Translations under genes and position numbers: made by a program
Notes under the pieces: generated by a model
The model's input: only the letters and a program-made list of their open reading frames with translations
Told to the model about the DNA's origin: nothing
Databases searched by the model: none
Shown: piece by piece, positions 18,756 through 28,088 of the stretch
Layout of the letters: the number at the start of each line of letters is the position of its first letter
Position numbering within the stretch: position 1 is the first letter of the stretch
NCBI GenBank assembly: GCA_963770915.1
Contig: CAVYRG010000001.1
Location: 2,480,001-2,544,000, forward strand
Source of the DNA: PALSA-270 sp963770915
Lineage (GTDB): Bacteria; Acidobacteriota; Terriglobia; Terriglobales; Acidobacteriaceae
Length of the DNA stretch: 64,000 nucleotides
Direction of reading: 5' to 3'

Positions 18756-18765
18756 GAAGCTTGCT

Positions 18766-20874
18766 CTACTCCTCCTCTTCCTTCACCACCCCGCGCTCGG
18801 CCTTGGCCTTCTCGATGATCTTCTCCTGCAACTGCGCTGGGACGACGTCGTAGTGATGCATCTCCATGTTGAAGCTGCCCCGGCCCTGGGTCATCGCAGT
18901 CAGGTCCACGCCATAGGTCAGCATTTCAGACATGGGCACCTCAGCTTTCACCAGAGTGTTGCCGCCTTTGTTGTCCATGCCCTGGATGCGGCCGCGGCGG
19001 CTGTTCAGGTCGCCCATGATCGAACCGGCAAACTCATCGGGCACGGTGATCTCCACTGCCATCACCGGCTCGAGCAGCGTTGGCTTCGCCACTTCCATGG
19101 CTTTCTTGAAGGCGATGCGGCCCGCCATCTGAAACGACATGTCGTTCGAATCCACATCGTGATAGGAGCCGTCGTAAAGTACCACTTTGAAATCCACTAC
19201 CGGAAATCCAGCCAGATAGCCGCGGGCGGCGGCGTCTTTAATGCCCTTCTCCACCGGCGGAATGTAATTCTTGGGAATCGCGCCGCCGAAAATGTCATTC
19301 ACGAACTCAAACCCTCCGCCTCGCACCAACGGCTCCATCTTGATTTTGCAATCGCCGTATTGGCCGTGGCCGCCGGTTTGCTTCTTGTGCCGGCCCTGCA
19401 CGTCGGCCTTGCCGCGGATGGTCTCGCGGTAGGGAACCTTGGGCGCCTTCAGGTTCACCTCGGTGTGGTACCGCTTCTTCATCTTCGAAACGATCACTTC
19501 GATATGCTGCTGCCCCGTGCCTGCAATCAGGAATTCCTGCGTCTGCGGATCGCGGAAAAATCGCAGCATAGCGTCTTCTTCCATCAGCTTATGAATGCCG
19601 GGGCCGAGCTTGTCTTCATCGGCGCGCGACTTCGGCTCGATGGCAAACGTGATCGCCGGCTCGGGCAGTTTCACTCGCGGATATTGAATGGGCGCGCCTT
19701 TGTCGCCCAGCGTGTCGCCAGTCAGCGTGTCGCGCAGCTTGGCTACCGCGCCAATATCCCCTGCGTGAAGCTCGTTCACCGGCACCGCCGTCTTGCCCTG
19801 CATGATGGAAATATGCGCCAGCTTCTCCTGCGCGCCACGGCTGAAGTTCTGCACCGTGGCGTCGTTCTTCAACACGCCGGAAAACACCTTGAAATAGGAA
19901 ATCCGGCCGGCGAATGCGTCGGAAACCGTCTTGAACACATACAGCGACACCGGCTCCGCGTCGCTCTCATGCCGCTTCGGCAGGTCGCCGTTGCCGGAAG
20001 CAGCGAGCTCTCCCTGCACCCATTCATGTTCGGAGGGCGCGGGCGTGAACTCGACGATAAAGTCCATCACGCGATCCGCCCCGATATTCCCCAGCCCAGA
20101 ACTGAAAATCACGGGAAAGATCTTGTCCTCGCGAATGGCTTCATGCAGCGCCGGAACCAAGTCTTCTTCCGGAATGGTGCCTTTCTCGAAGAACTCCTCC
20201 ATCAGCGCGTCGTTGCCTTCAGCAATCATCTCGACCAGCTTTTCGTGCGCCTCTTTCGCGGCGGCTTGCATATCGGCCGGAATCTCGCTTTCCTTGCCTT
20301 TCCCGTTTCCGCCCAGTTCGTAGGTGTAGGCCTTCATGTGCACCAGATCGACCACGCCGCTCAGGTTCTTCTCGGTGCCGATGGGCAATTCCAAGGGAAC
20401 CACGTTGCGCCCGAAAGCCTTATTCAGCGACTCGAGCACCCGGCCCGCATCCGCCCGATCGCGATCCATGCGGCTCGCCACAATCAGCCGCGGCGTTTTG
20501 AACTCCTCGCAGTAGGCCCACACCCGCTCCGTCACCACTTCCACCCCGGCCACGCCATCGACCACCACAATGGCCGCATCCACCGCCGGCAGCGCCAGCT
20601 TGGCCTCATGCACAAACATGTTGAATCCCGGCGTATCGATAATGTTGATCTTCGTCCCGCCCCACTCCACGTAAGCCAGGGTGTCGGTAATCGACATCTT
20701 GCGCGCGATCTCTTCGTCGTCATAGTCGGTGGGAGCGGTGCCGTCGTCCACCCGCCCCATGCGCTGCGCGGCTCCGGCGGTGTAGAGCATCGCGGAGACC
20801 AGCGAGGTCTTCCCTGCATGGCCATGTCCCATGACTGCGACATTGCGAATATTCGCGCCTTCATAAACTTTCAC
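18766..20874 (-). CDS. EF-G-like translational GTPase, non-canonical
   Basis: The 702-residue protein has all EF-G domains in order: GTPase (P-loop 'GHGHAGKTSL', G3 'DTPG'), domain II, domain III ('MEEDAMLRFFRDPQTQEFLIAG'), domain IV ('KKQTGGHGQYGDCKI') and domain V ('SRRGRIQGMDNKGG'). It resembles the EF-G2/EF-G-like subgroup. The conserved catalytic His after DTPG (DTPGHVDF in EF-G) is replaced: the sequence reads 'DTPGFNMF'. The NKxD motif reads SRMD. GTP hydrolysis may therefore be slow or triggered differently. The GTG at 20874 has AGGAGG at 20884-20889; a longer in-frame start at 20982 has no support. Confidence 0.9.
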   Translation of the reverse strand: MKVYEGANIRNVAVMGHGHAGKTSLVSAMLYTAGAAQRMGRVDDGTAPTDYDDEEIARKMSITDTLAYVEWGGTKINIIDTPGFNMFVHEAKLALPAVDAAIVVVDGVAGVEVVTERVWAYCEEFKTPRLIVASRMDRDRADAGRVLESLNKAFGRNVVPLELPIGTEKNLSGVVDLVHMKAYTYELGGNGKGKESEIPADMQAAAKEAHEKLVEMIAEGNDALMEEFFEKGTIPEEDLVPALHEAIREDKIFPVIFSSGLGNIGADRVMDFIVEFTPAPSEHEWVQGELAASGNGDLPKRHESDAEPVSLYVFKTVSDAFAGRISYFKVFSGVLKNDATVQNFSRGAQEKLAHISIMQGKTAVPVNELHAGDIGAVAKLRDTLTGDTLGDKGAPIQYPRVKLPEPAITFAIEPKSRADEDKLGPGIHKLMEEDAMLRFFRDPQTQEFLIAGTGQQHIEVIVSKMKKRYHTEVNLKAPKVPYRETIRGKADVQGRHKKQTGGHGQYGDCKIKMEPLVRGGGFEFVNDIFGGAIPKNYIPPVEKGIKDAAARGYLAGFPVVDFKVVLYDGSYHDVDSNDMSFQMAGRIAFKKAMEVAKPTLLEPVMAVEITVPDEFAGSIMGDLNSRRGRIQGMDNKGGNTLVKAEVPMSEMLTYGVDLTAMTQGRGSFNMEMHHYDVVPAQLQEKIIEKAKAERGVVKEEEE

Positions 20875-21106
20875 AGGTTCGTTCCTCCTGACCGGGCCCG
20901 AAAAGACAGCATCCGCCGCCGGTTTCGTGCGGTTGACACGAGAGCGGGCTAAGCAACCGGGACGAAAGCCTAGCGACAGCAAAGCGGATAGGATGCTACC
21001 ACAGCGGAAATTGCAGGCTCAACCGAGGCGGAGCGGTTTCCGGCTTGAGCAACTCTTGCCCGTCTTCCGGGTTCAATATAGTTGCGATTTCCAGGTGGAG
21101 GAGACT

Positions 21107-21727
21107 TTGAACGCATCGCGATTTAGCCATAAGAATTCGTTCGCCTGGGCCTCAAGGGCCTTTATTATCGGCGTTTTAGCCCTTTGCTCCGCATTCTCAG
21201 CCGGCGCCCAGAATCCGCGCAGGAACGGGCCTGTCATCAGCGCCGACGAGGACCAGAATGGCGTTCCCGCCGGCGGCAACTGGATGCAATACAACATCAA
21301 CGATCCCATGAACCCCGCCAAAAAAGTTCGCTTCGAGCTGCTGGCCAACAACTATCTGAGCGAAGACCCCGGCTACAAGCCCCGCGTCGAGCTGGTCTGC
21401 ACCGCCGGCAAATACAACTACGCGGACTTCAATCCTGGCATTCGCCTCGGTCCGCCCAACCGGCCCGGGTTTTGGGGTCAGCCCCAGCTAGAGGTGGAAG
21501 TGCGAATCGACGATGCCCACGGCTACAAAGGCTGGAACTGGATGCGGGGCCGCTTCCTGCAAATGGACAAGGGCACAGCGCGCGCTATGATCGGAGCACA
21601 GATTTTCAACGTGAAGCTTCCCGGCCGCCGCGGCTCCGAGATTGCCGAATTCTCGCCCGCCGGCTTGGATCTCGGTCGCGTGAAGCAAGCCTGCGGCCTA
21701 ACCCCGAAAAGGCCCAGCAAAGATTGA
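21107..21727 (+). CDS. Exported protein of unknown function
   Basis: I do not recognise this family. From a TTG at 21107 (GGAGG at 21097-21101) the protein has about 206 residues. A signal peptide ('FIIGVLALCSAFSAGAQ') predicts export. The mature part is rich in aromatic and charged residues: 'ISADEDQNGVPAGGNWMQYN', 'KYNYADFNPGIRLGPPNRPG', 'VEVRIDDAHGYKGWNWMRGR'. It looks like a compact beta-rich domain. An ORF from 20927 would overlap the upstream divergent gene's leader, and I see no support for that start. It is divergent from the EF-G-like gene and followed by tRNA-Thr on the opposite strand. Confidence 0.65.
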   Translation: MNASRFSHKNSFAWASRAFIIGVLALCSAFSAGAQNPRRNGPVISADEDQNGVPAGGNWMQYNINDPMNPAKKVRFELLANNYLSEDPGYKPRVELVCTAGKYNYADFNPGIRLGPPNRPGFWGQPQLEVEVRIDDAHGYKGWNWMRGRFLQMDKGTARAMIGAQIFNVKLPGRRGSEIAEFSPAGLDLGRVKQACGLTPKRPSKD

Positions 21728-21835
21728 AGACTGAACCTAACGGTTGTCATTCCAAGCCGGCCTTGTCGGCGAGGAATCTGCTTCTTGCCGGCACAACAGG
21801 GGAGCCCCTTCGGCGAGCCCACTGCGAAGAAGTGA

Positions 21836-21911
21836 TGGAGCCGACGAGCGGACTTGAACCGCTGACCTGCCGATTACGAATCGGCTGCTCTACCAACTGA
21901 GCTACGTCGGC
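21836..21911 (-). tRNA. tRNA-Thr, anticodon CGU
   Basis: A 76-nt cloverleaf on the minus strand. The acceptor stem is GCCGACG/CGTCGGC, the D-arm contains AGCTCAGTTGGTAGAGC, the anticodon arm is GCCGA-TTCGTAA-TCGGC with CGT (CGU) in the loop, the T-arm contains GGTTCAAGTCC, and the 3' CCA is encoded. The discriminator is T. It reads ACG codons. Confidence 0.97.
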
Positions 21912-21963
21912 TTTCGGTAGGCGTGCCTTAGTTTATCAAATTGCCAGAATGCCTTAACGCGGG

Positions 21964-23073
21964 CTACGCAAACTGCAGCAGCACAATCTCCGGCGCCGTC
22001 CCCACCCGCAGCGGTGGTCCCCATGTCCCCGCGCCGTAAGAGGTGTAAACCAGCAGATTCCCCAGCGGCTGCAGGCCGTAAACAAACTTGCCGTAAATGC
22101 GCGACGTGATCCAGGTATACGGAAAGAACTGGCCCCCGTGGGTGTGACCGGAAAGCTGCAGCGAAATGCCCTCCTCCTCGGCAATCTGCGGCCGGTCGGG
22201 CGCGTGCGTTAGCAGAATGCTGGCCCGCCCGCGATCCAGTTTCGCGCCGCGCAAAATCGCCCGCAGGCGCTCGTCTCGCGTCGAGTCGGGAAAGTGCACG
22301 CCCACAATCTGCATGCCGTCGACCTCGACCTTTTCGTTGTTCAGCACCCGCACGCCGAAACCGCGTACTGCCTCGAGATATCTTGCTGGGCTGGAGAACT
22401 CCTCGTGATTCCCGGTGACGAAATACGCTCCCAGCGGCGCCTTCAGCTCCGCCAAGGGAGCGGCGAGCCGCGCGGCATCGACGGCAGTGCCGTCGTACAT
22501 GTCGCCGGCAATAAAAACGATGTCGGGCCGCAGCCGCCCTAGTTTCGCCACAACGCGCTTCATGAATCCGCGCCCGCGCACGTGCCCGAGATGGGTATCG
22601 CTCACCAGCGCCGCCACCCGTCCGCGCCACAATTCCGGCAGGTTCGGCAGTTTTACGATGACCCGCTTTACCCGGGTGCGGGCGGCGTTCACTATGCCCC
22701 ACAACGTCGCCAGCCCGGCCACGCCGAAAAGCCCACCCGCCAGCATCCGCCGGTTGAGTTGCAGCCCGACCAGCCGGCCCGTGCCATAGATTCCCCAGCA
22801 CGCGCAGGCCGCCAGAAAGCAAAAGCTGGCCAGCCCCAGCCAGATCGAAGAGATGCTATAGAAAACCCGTACCGCCCCGTTCCTGAATCGCCATGCCAAC
22901 AGCGATGCCACTACGAAGCTGAATGCCAGCGCCGCCACGACAATCGCCAAAGTTGAAATTCCAGGAGGATCGGCGGGCATCCAGAACGCGGTCCACGTCT
23001 CGTAGAGAAACCAGTGGGCCAGCAGCAGGACAGATTGAACTATCACCAGGAAAACAACGATTCTTGACTTCAC
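21964..23073 (-). CDS. Membrane-anchored metallophosphoesterase (YkuE-like)
   Basis: The 369-residue protein has four hydrophobic N-terminal segments (residues 5-28, 43-62, 72-92, 110-130) and then a calcineurin-like domain. The metal-binding motifs are complete: 'VSDTHLGH' (D-x-H), 'FIAGDMYDG' (GDxxDG), 'VTGNHEEF' (GNHE), 'LLTHAPD', and 'LSGHTHGGQFFP' (GHTH). The four-helix plus catalytic layout matches the YkuE/YaeI-type family. YkuE acts at the wall in B. subtilis, YaeI on lipids; the substrate here is not readable. It ends 52 nt before the tRNA-Thr 5' end. Confidence 0.9.
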   Translation of the reverse strand: MKSRIVVFLVIVQSVLLLAHWFLYETWTAFWMPADPPGISTLAIVVAALAFSFVVASLLAWRFRNGAVRVFYSISSIWLGLASFCFLAACACWGIYGTGRLVGLQLNRRMLAGGLFGVAGLATLWGIVNAARTRVKRVIVKLPNLPELWRGRVAALVSDTHLGHVRGRGFMKRVVAKLGRLRPDIVFIAGDMYDGTAVDAARLAAPLAELKAPLGAYFVTGNHEEFSSPARYLEAVRGFGVRVLNNEKVEVDGMQIVGVHFPDSTRDERLRAILRGAKLDRGRASILLTHAPDRPQIAEEEGISLQLSGHTHGGQFFPYTWITSRIYGKFVYGLQPLGNLLVYTSYGAGTWGPPLRVGTAPEIVLLQFA

Positions 23074-23461
23074 TCGAGGGTCTTACCCTTTCTCGACCAG
23101 GCCGAGGCAACGTCTCGGCATATTTGGAGCACCCATATTCGATGAGAATCAATGGCGCTTCGATTGTCGGATGCTGATTAGCGCGAGTGTGCAATGCGAA
23201 TCGCGAGCTTTCGCGCTGTTCAAGAATTTGTTCAGGCGCAAAACGAAAAGACCGCCCGGCAAAGGCGGCCTTTTCTTTCAAGGGAGAATAGTTCCAACGG
23301 AGGTAAAACCGTCAAAACTTTCTGGCGAAATCTTATGAGCCGAAAAAGGGGGGTGTCAAGGGATTTTTGCGAAATAAATGGCTTTATTTTCAACAACTTA
23401 TGAAATCCGTAAACATTGCGCGAAATCTGCCCATCTCGGGACCCGAACCCCCATTTTCGGA
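23074..23461. other. 388-bp intergenic region with bidirectional terminator
   Basis: A low-GC stretch between two minus-strand genes. The terminator at 23241-23279 lies inside. Plus-strand frames here start without good ribosome sites, and I see no recognisable product. The AT-rich part (23340-23410) may hold the promoter of the metallophosphoesterase gene or of an unseen small RNA. Confidence 0.5.
23241..23279 (-). terminator. Bidirectional terminator hairpin after the DUF6599-like gene
   Basis: CCGCC (23252-23256) and GGCGG (23264-23268), extended by a mismatched pair, form the stem. Plus strand continues with TTTTCTTT; minus strand continues with TCTTTTCGTTTT. It would stop the minus-strand gene ending at 23462. 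Confidence 0.65.
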
Positions 23462-24619
23462 CTAAAGGGCTTTGATTGATGGACTTACACCGGAATCGGG
23501 CGGTTCCCGCCGCTCCTCCGACAAGTGCAGGGCAATGAATTCCATCTCCTCCCGGCGCTGCACAACCTCCGCAGGAAGCAGTTTCCGAATCAGCACACGC
23601 AGGCCCCCGAAGGCGATTCCGGCGATGATCGCCATGCCTCCAATGATCCCGCACAGGACAATCGCGTTCACCAACAGGTTGGCGACGTTGTCCTTGCGGC
23701 TGAAGTACGTATTCTGATTCCAGGTGACATCCGCTTCGTAGTTCACCGAAGCCAGCAGCGACTTGGCTTCTTCGGAAGAAATCGCGCCCGTCGCGAACGC
23801 AACGATCGGCCCGGTGCGCTTGGTGAATACCGGGGGTCCGACCGAAGCTGTGCTGGCGCCCTGCGTTGCCCCCTGCGCTGGCTGTTGACTGGGATTAATC
23901 CGTTCCAGCGCGCTCGCGGCGATCTGCGGTGTGGGGTAGGAGATTAGCATCAACGTTGCTCCCCCTTCGGTGGTGTCGTAGGAAGCCATCGCCACCTCGG
24001 CGCCGGAGCCGAAGTCCACCAGTTTGGCGGAAAGCGGCGCATTCACTTTCGCCAGCCCAACGGGGCCGACGATATACTTCACGCTATTCTTCACGTAGGA
24101 CTGCCGCGGCAAATACGCGGGAATCCCCGGTAATCCCGCGTTGCTGCCTAAGGGACGGGGCAGCGCATCCGCCAGCTCGCGCAGCTCAGCGGCAGACATG
24201 GCGCTGAGCTTCTGGAACACCGCATCCACTAGAATATTGCCGCGATAAAACAAGACCCGGTCGTTCAGCGACGAGCCCTGATCCCCGATATGCTCGGTCA
24301 CCATCTGCGGCAGCTTGTAGTAGGTGAAGGCCCCGTAGGCGCCGCTGGCATCGGCAAAGCGGGCGGCCTTGATGGTCAGCTTGCGGCCGTCGTCGCGCGT
24401 GTATGTGGCGGAGGCGAAATCGGTAAAGCCGTATTCCTTGAGCAAATCTGCGTTGGTTGGGTCGGCGACCGCCGAATCTTTGCTGGTCTGCTCCTCGCTC
24501 ACGATTTGCCATCCCCCGAAAGTCTTGGGAAGGATCGGCGGGGGTGTGGCGGCGCTGTCAGCCAATGCCAACGACGCGAAGGCTAGGATTGCTAAAACCG
24601 TGAGGCGAAGGAACCGCAT
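23462..24619 (-). CDS. Exported DUF6599-like protein
   Basis: The 385-residue protein begins with a signal peptide ('FLRLTVLAILAFASLALA'), then 'ILPKTFGGWQIVSEEQTSKD' and 'YTRDDGRKLTIKAARFADASGAYGAFTYY'. These match a family of acidobacterial exported proteins annotated as DUF6599. A hydrophobic segment near the C-terminus ('IVLCGIIGGMAIIAGIAFGG') would anchor it in the membrane. Function is unknown. The ATG at 24619 is chosen because the signal peptide starts there; the Shine-Dalgarno is weak. It is about 110 nt downstream of the amidase gene on the same strand. Confidence 0.8.
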   Translation of the reverse strand: MRFLRLTVLAILAFASLALADSAATPPPILPKTFGGWQIVSEEQTSKDSAVADPTNADLLKEYGFTDFASATYTRDDGRKLTIKAARFADASGAYGAFTYYKLPQMVTEHIGDQGSSLNDRVLFYRGNILVDAVFQKLSAMSAAELRELADALPRPLGSNAGLPGIPAYLPRQSYVKNSVKYIVGPVGLAKVNAPLSAKLVDFGSGAEVAMASYDTTEGGATLMLISYPTPQIAASALERINPSQQPAQGATQGASTASVGPPVFTKRTGPIVAFATGAISSEEAKSLLASVNYEADVTWNQNTYFSRKDNVANLLVNAIVLCGIIGGMAIIAGIAFGGLRVLIRKLLPAEVVQRREEMEFIALHLSEERREPPDSGVSPSIKAL

Positions 24620-24727
24620 AGAGGCGGAGACACGCTCCCTAGTGATTAGACTACCGGGTGAAGAAGAAAGTTTCCAGAGGAGGCGATAACTGAGCACGGA
24701 GGCGCCGCGCTGGCAATGACTTGATTC

Positions 24728-26806
24728 CTACTGCCCCGCGCCTTTGCTGATTTTGCTGGCCACGTCCACCCCGCTCAGCCCGCTGACGTACTTGGCGATG
24801 CCCTGATAGAGCGACTCCGCAATCCGCTGCCGGTAAGCTGCCGTCTTCAGGCGGCGCTCATCGCCGGGATTGCTGACAAAAGAAATCTCCGCCAGAATCG
24901 AGGGCATGTTCGCCCCAATCAGCACGATAAACGGCGCTTTCTTAACGCCGCGGTCGCGCATGCCGGGATTCTTGGTCGCCAGCCCGTCGTGCAACGCGCT
25001 GTCGACGTCGCTGGCGAATTCGCGCGACTCGTCGATCTTCTCTCTCAGGGCGATTTTTTTTACCAGGTCCTGTAGTTCGTGAATCGACTTCTCCGAAACT
25101 GCGTTCTCGCGCGCCGCAACGTCCAGAGCTTCGGGAGAAGAGGTGAAATTCAGGTAATAAGTCTCCACCCCGCGCGCATCGGGATCGGTGCTGGAGTTTG
25201 CGTGAATCGAGATGAACAGATCGGCCTGATCCTGGTTGGCGATTGCGGTCCGGGTTTCGAGCGGAACGAACGTATCATCGCGCCGGGTATAGTCCACCTG
25301 CGCCCCTAAGTGCGTCTCCAGCAATTTGCCCAGCCGTTTCGAAACATCCAGCACCAAATCTTTTTCCCGCAGCCCGCCCGGGCCGATGGTGCCGGTGTCG
25401 TAACCGCCGTGGCCGGGATCGATCACGATCTTGCCGATCTTCAGTCCCAAGGCGCGGATTAGCGAGCGGTTTCCGGCAGCTGTCGGCTGTGCTTCGTGGA
25501 CGCTCCTCGATAATCGGACCCGGGAATGTTCGGGACCTGAAGCCGCCGGCGGCGAATCGGGCGGCTTGCTGTCCGCCACAGCGACTTCGCCGTGCGCATC
25601 GTCGTCGTCGTCCACATCCACGATCTTCTTCTTCACGGGGCCGCTGGAGGTCTTGGCCTGCGCTTCCGGTTTCTGCTCAGCCTTGGCTCCGCCGTCGGAA
25701 GGTGCGGGTTCCGCTTTCGCCGCAGGCGGCTCCGCCACCAGCTTAGTGGGGGCCGTATCTTCCTTGGCCGCCTCTTTGCCTTCCTCTTTGCCGCGCGACT
25801 CATGGGCATGCAAATCCTTGCCGTGGATGTCGATGATCAGCCGCGGCGGGTTGCTCAGTAAGAACGCGTCGTAATCGGAAAGATTATCGTCGACTTCCAG
25901 CACGACGCGAGTTTTCTCCGGCGAGAATTGCGCGACACGAATTTTCTTGAGGAACCCGTCATCCACGTCGAAGGTTTTGCCCACCAGGGTCGAGGCCAGC
26001 TTGGTATTGGGCAGATCGAAGTAGATGCGGTCGGGATGCTGGATTCGCTGCGAGTTGAACTTGACGTCCTGCTCCAGATCAATCGCCACCCGCGTGTAGT
26101 CGGGCGTGGACCAATGGCGAATGCCCGTAACCCGCGAAGCGTCTTCCGCTTTGTCCGCTGCTGCGGCGTCGGAATCCTTCCCGGATTGCGCTTTGACCGC
26201 ATCTCCCTTGCTCGCGCTGGCGGCCGAATCTTTATCAGCCTGATCCTTGCTCGTGTTCTTGGCGAGCTGCTGGTTGGCGTCGTCCAGCGCCTTGCGCGCG
26301 TCGTCGGCCAAATGATTTCGCGGATAGCGCTTCAGAAACTCCTGGAACGCCGCCTTTGCCTGCTCCGGATCGTTGAGATCATCCTTATAGATTTCACCAA
26401 TTGTGAACAACGCCTCGAAGCGGTACCTGCTGCCGGGATACTCCCGGCGCAGAAATTCATACTGCCGGATGGCCTTGCGCAGAATGGCGTCGTCATTGAA
26501 GCGCCGCCCCATCTCCACCATCAGTTCCGCTACCGCCACTACACTGGGGTCCGCCTTCATGGAAGCCGGCGCGCCGTAGTAAACCCGCCGGTAGGCATCG
26601 ACCGCCACCTGGTAGTCGTGGCGCGTGCGATCTTTCGCCGGACGTCCGTTCAGCGCTTCCTGGGCACGCTCCGCGGCGGCGAACTGCTGCTCTGCCCAGG
26701 CTTCCGATTTACGGCTGGAAGCAAAGGCGGGCACCGCCACGGCCAGCAGCAGAAACAGCGCTGCGCCGCGGCGCGGGGCGCATTGGCTTACGAATGACTT
26801 TTTCAA
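24728..26806 (-). CDS. N-acetylmuramoyl-L-alanine amidase with TPR and AMIN domains
   Basis: A periplasmic cell-wall amidase that cuts the peptide from glycan strands. Layout of the 692 residues: signal peptide (to about 'PAFASS'), a tetratricopeptide-like helical region (30-170), an AMIN targeting domain (around 225-335, 'FDLPNTKLASTLVGKTFDV'), an acidic and Ala/Pro-rich linker (340-440) with a run of Asp residues, and an amidase_3 catalytic domain (460-680). Zinc ligands are in 'IVIDPGHGGYDTGT' (His), 'LREKDLVLDV' (Glu) and 'LFISIHANSS' (His); the catalytic Glu is in 'SILAEISFVSN'. The start is a TTG with AGGAAA upstream. The SLT transglycosylase gene is directly upstream. Confidence 0.93.
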   Translation of the reverse strand: MKKSFVSQCAPRRGAALFLLLAVAVPAFASSRKSEAWAEQQFAAAERAQEALNGRPAKDRTRHDYQVAVDAYRRVYYGAPASMKADPSVVAVAELMVEMGRRFNDDAILRKAIRQYEFLRREYPGSRYRFEALFTIGEIYKDDLNDPEQAKAAFQEFLKRYPRNHLADDARKALDDANQQLAKNTSKDQADKDSAASASKGDAVKAQSGKDSDAAAADKAEDASRVTGIRHWSTPDYTRVAIDLEQDVKFNSQRIQHPDRIYFDLPNTKLASTLVGKTFDVDDGFLKKIRVAQFSPEKTRVVLEVDDNLSDYDAFLLSNPPRLIIDIHGKDLHAHESRGKEEGKEAAKEDTAPTKLVAEPPAAKAEPAPSDGGAKAEQKPEAQAKTSSGPVKKKIVDVDDDDDAHGEVAVADSKPPDSPPAASGPEHSRVRLSRSVHEAQPTAAGNRSLIRALGLKIGKIVIDPGHGGYDTGTIGPGGLREKDLVLDVSKRLGKLLETHLGAQVDYTRRDDTFVPLETRTAIANQDQADLFISIHANSSTDPDARGVETYYLNFTSSPEALDVAARENAVSEKSIHELQDLVKKIALREKIDESREFASDVDSALHDGLATKNPGMRDRGVKKAPFIVLIGANMPSILAEISFVSNPGDERRLKTAAYRQRIAESLYQGIAKYVSGLSGVDVASKISKGAGQ

Positions 26807-26864
26807 TTTCCTGGGCCTGTAATCGCTAACTTCCTGCCGCGTTTGCGACTGAGAGGGTCAGTCC

Positions 26865-27710
26865 TCAGTCGGTGTTGCTGAAATACAAAACGCCCTGGGC
26901 ATCGCGCTGCACTCGGATAGGCTCATGCGACGCTCCGCCAGCGAAGCTCCAATTCGAGTCTCCGCCGTTATAAAGCTGCGTGATGCGCCTCACGTACTCG
27001 CGGGTTTCCGCAATGTGCGGAATGCCGGCACTGCGCGTCACCGCTCCCGCTCCGGCGTTGTACGCCGCCAAGCTCAGCCGCAGGTCGCCGCCAAAGCTTT
27101 CCATCAGCTTTTTCAGGTGGCGCACGCCCGCGTCGATGTTCTGCTCCGGGTCGAAAGGATTGGTCACGTTCAGCTGCCGCGCCGTCTGCGGCATCAGTTG
27201 CATCAGCCCCATCGCCCCCTTGCGGGAAACCGCGTTGGGGTTGAAGTTGGATTCCACCTTGATGACCGCTCGCACCAGGTTGGGATCCACGTTGTGCCGC
27301 GCCGCCGACTCGTCAATCGCAGCGTCAATCTCCGCCTGCGTGAAACTCTTTCTCGCGGAATTGAAGTACTGCGCTCGTGAGCCCGTGGCGGATTTTCCCA
27401 GGAACTGGCCTACTTCCGCCGCAGCCGACTGTGCTGCCCGGTAGTTGGCCCGGGGAACCGGCTTCCAGCGGCGTTGGCTGGCGCTCCAGTAGACCAGACG
27501 GCTCTGCGGAACCTCCGCCGCGCGCCGGGTTCGGGGCGCCGCCGGAGCGTAGTCGTTCACGTAGACGGTGTGACCGCTGTTGTCGGTAGTCGTGGTGATG
27601 GATCCAGCAGTTGCGCCGGAGCCGGCCTGTGCCTGCACGCATGGCGTGGTGAGAAGGAAGGTCGCGATTACAGGGCTTGCCATCAGGGCGAGTTGCAGGC
27701 GCTTTCGCAT
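26865..27710 (-). CDS. Lytic transglycosylase, SLT domain
   Basis: It cleaves the glycan strand of peptidoglycan with formation of 1,6-anhydromuramic acid. The 281-residue protein has a signal peptide ('LALMASPVIATFLLTTPCVQA', a possible lipobox only by chance) and an SLT domain from about 145: 'VDPNLVRAVIKVESNFNPNA' with the catalytic Glu, 'RKGAMGLMQLMPQTARQLNV', 'RHLKKLMESFGGDLRLSLAAYNAG'. The ATG at 27710 starts the signal peptide; an upstream in-frame start gives no plausible leader. It and the downstream AMIN amidase form a likely cell-wall hydrolase pair. Confidence 0.93.
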   Translation of the reverse strand: MRKRLQLALMASPVIATFLLTTPCVQAQAGSGATAGSITTTTDNSGHTVYVNDYAPAAPRTRRAAEVPQSRLVYWSASQRRWKPVPRANYRAAQSAAAEVGQFLGKSATGSRAQYFNSARKSFTQAEIDAAIDESAARHNVDPNLVRAVIKVESNFNPNAVSRKGAMGLMQLMPQTARQLNVTNPFDPEQNIDAGVRHLKKLMESFGGDLRLSLAAYNAGAGAVTRSAGIPHIAETREYVRRITQLYNGGDSNWSFAGGASHEPIRVQRDAQGVLYFSNTD

Positions 27711-28088
27711 AGCCGGGTACCAGCATCTCCTGGCGGAGGCACACAAATACCACCGCAGCTACCTACCCGGAACCTGACGGAGAATCCCTACCAGAGTAGA
27801 GCGATTATAGATGCGCCGGATGATGCGGGCAATCTGACAAGAGGCCATTGAACCACGGTGGTAATCCGCGCAAGTAATTGATAAATAAGTCTATAGCGTG
27901 GCATATCATGCCGGCGGACTCGGAGCGACGATGGGGCGCAGTCGAAGTTGAGGCGCTTGCGCGGCGTCCGAGCCGCGCGCCGAAATCCTGAGCCTCTCGA
28001 AAGACCCATCCCTACCGGTGTCTGCCGTGTGCCGCGATATTTCCTGGCCCGCCTGCAAATACGCCCTGTGGTACGCTGGCCGTTTCCC
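27711..28088. other. Divergent intergenic region, SLT and Rieske genes
   Basis: About 380 bases. An AT-rich patch at 27870-27905 contains TTGATA (27878-27883) and a small palindrome, GGCATATCATGCC (27899-27911), a possible regulatory site. No separate gene is supported. Confidence 0.4.

Noticed and set aside
18745..20952. 735-codon plus-strand frame opposite the EF-G-like gene
   Set aside because: His/Arg-rich composition typical of a reverse shadow, and no recognisable family.
23194..23403. 69-codon plus-strand frame in the intergenic gap
   Set aside because: It runs through a terminator hairpin and has no suitable start or recognisable sequence.
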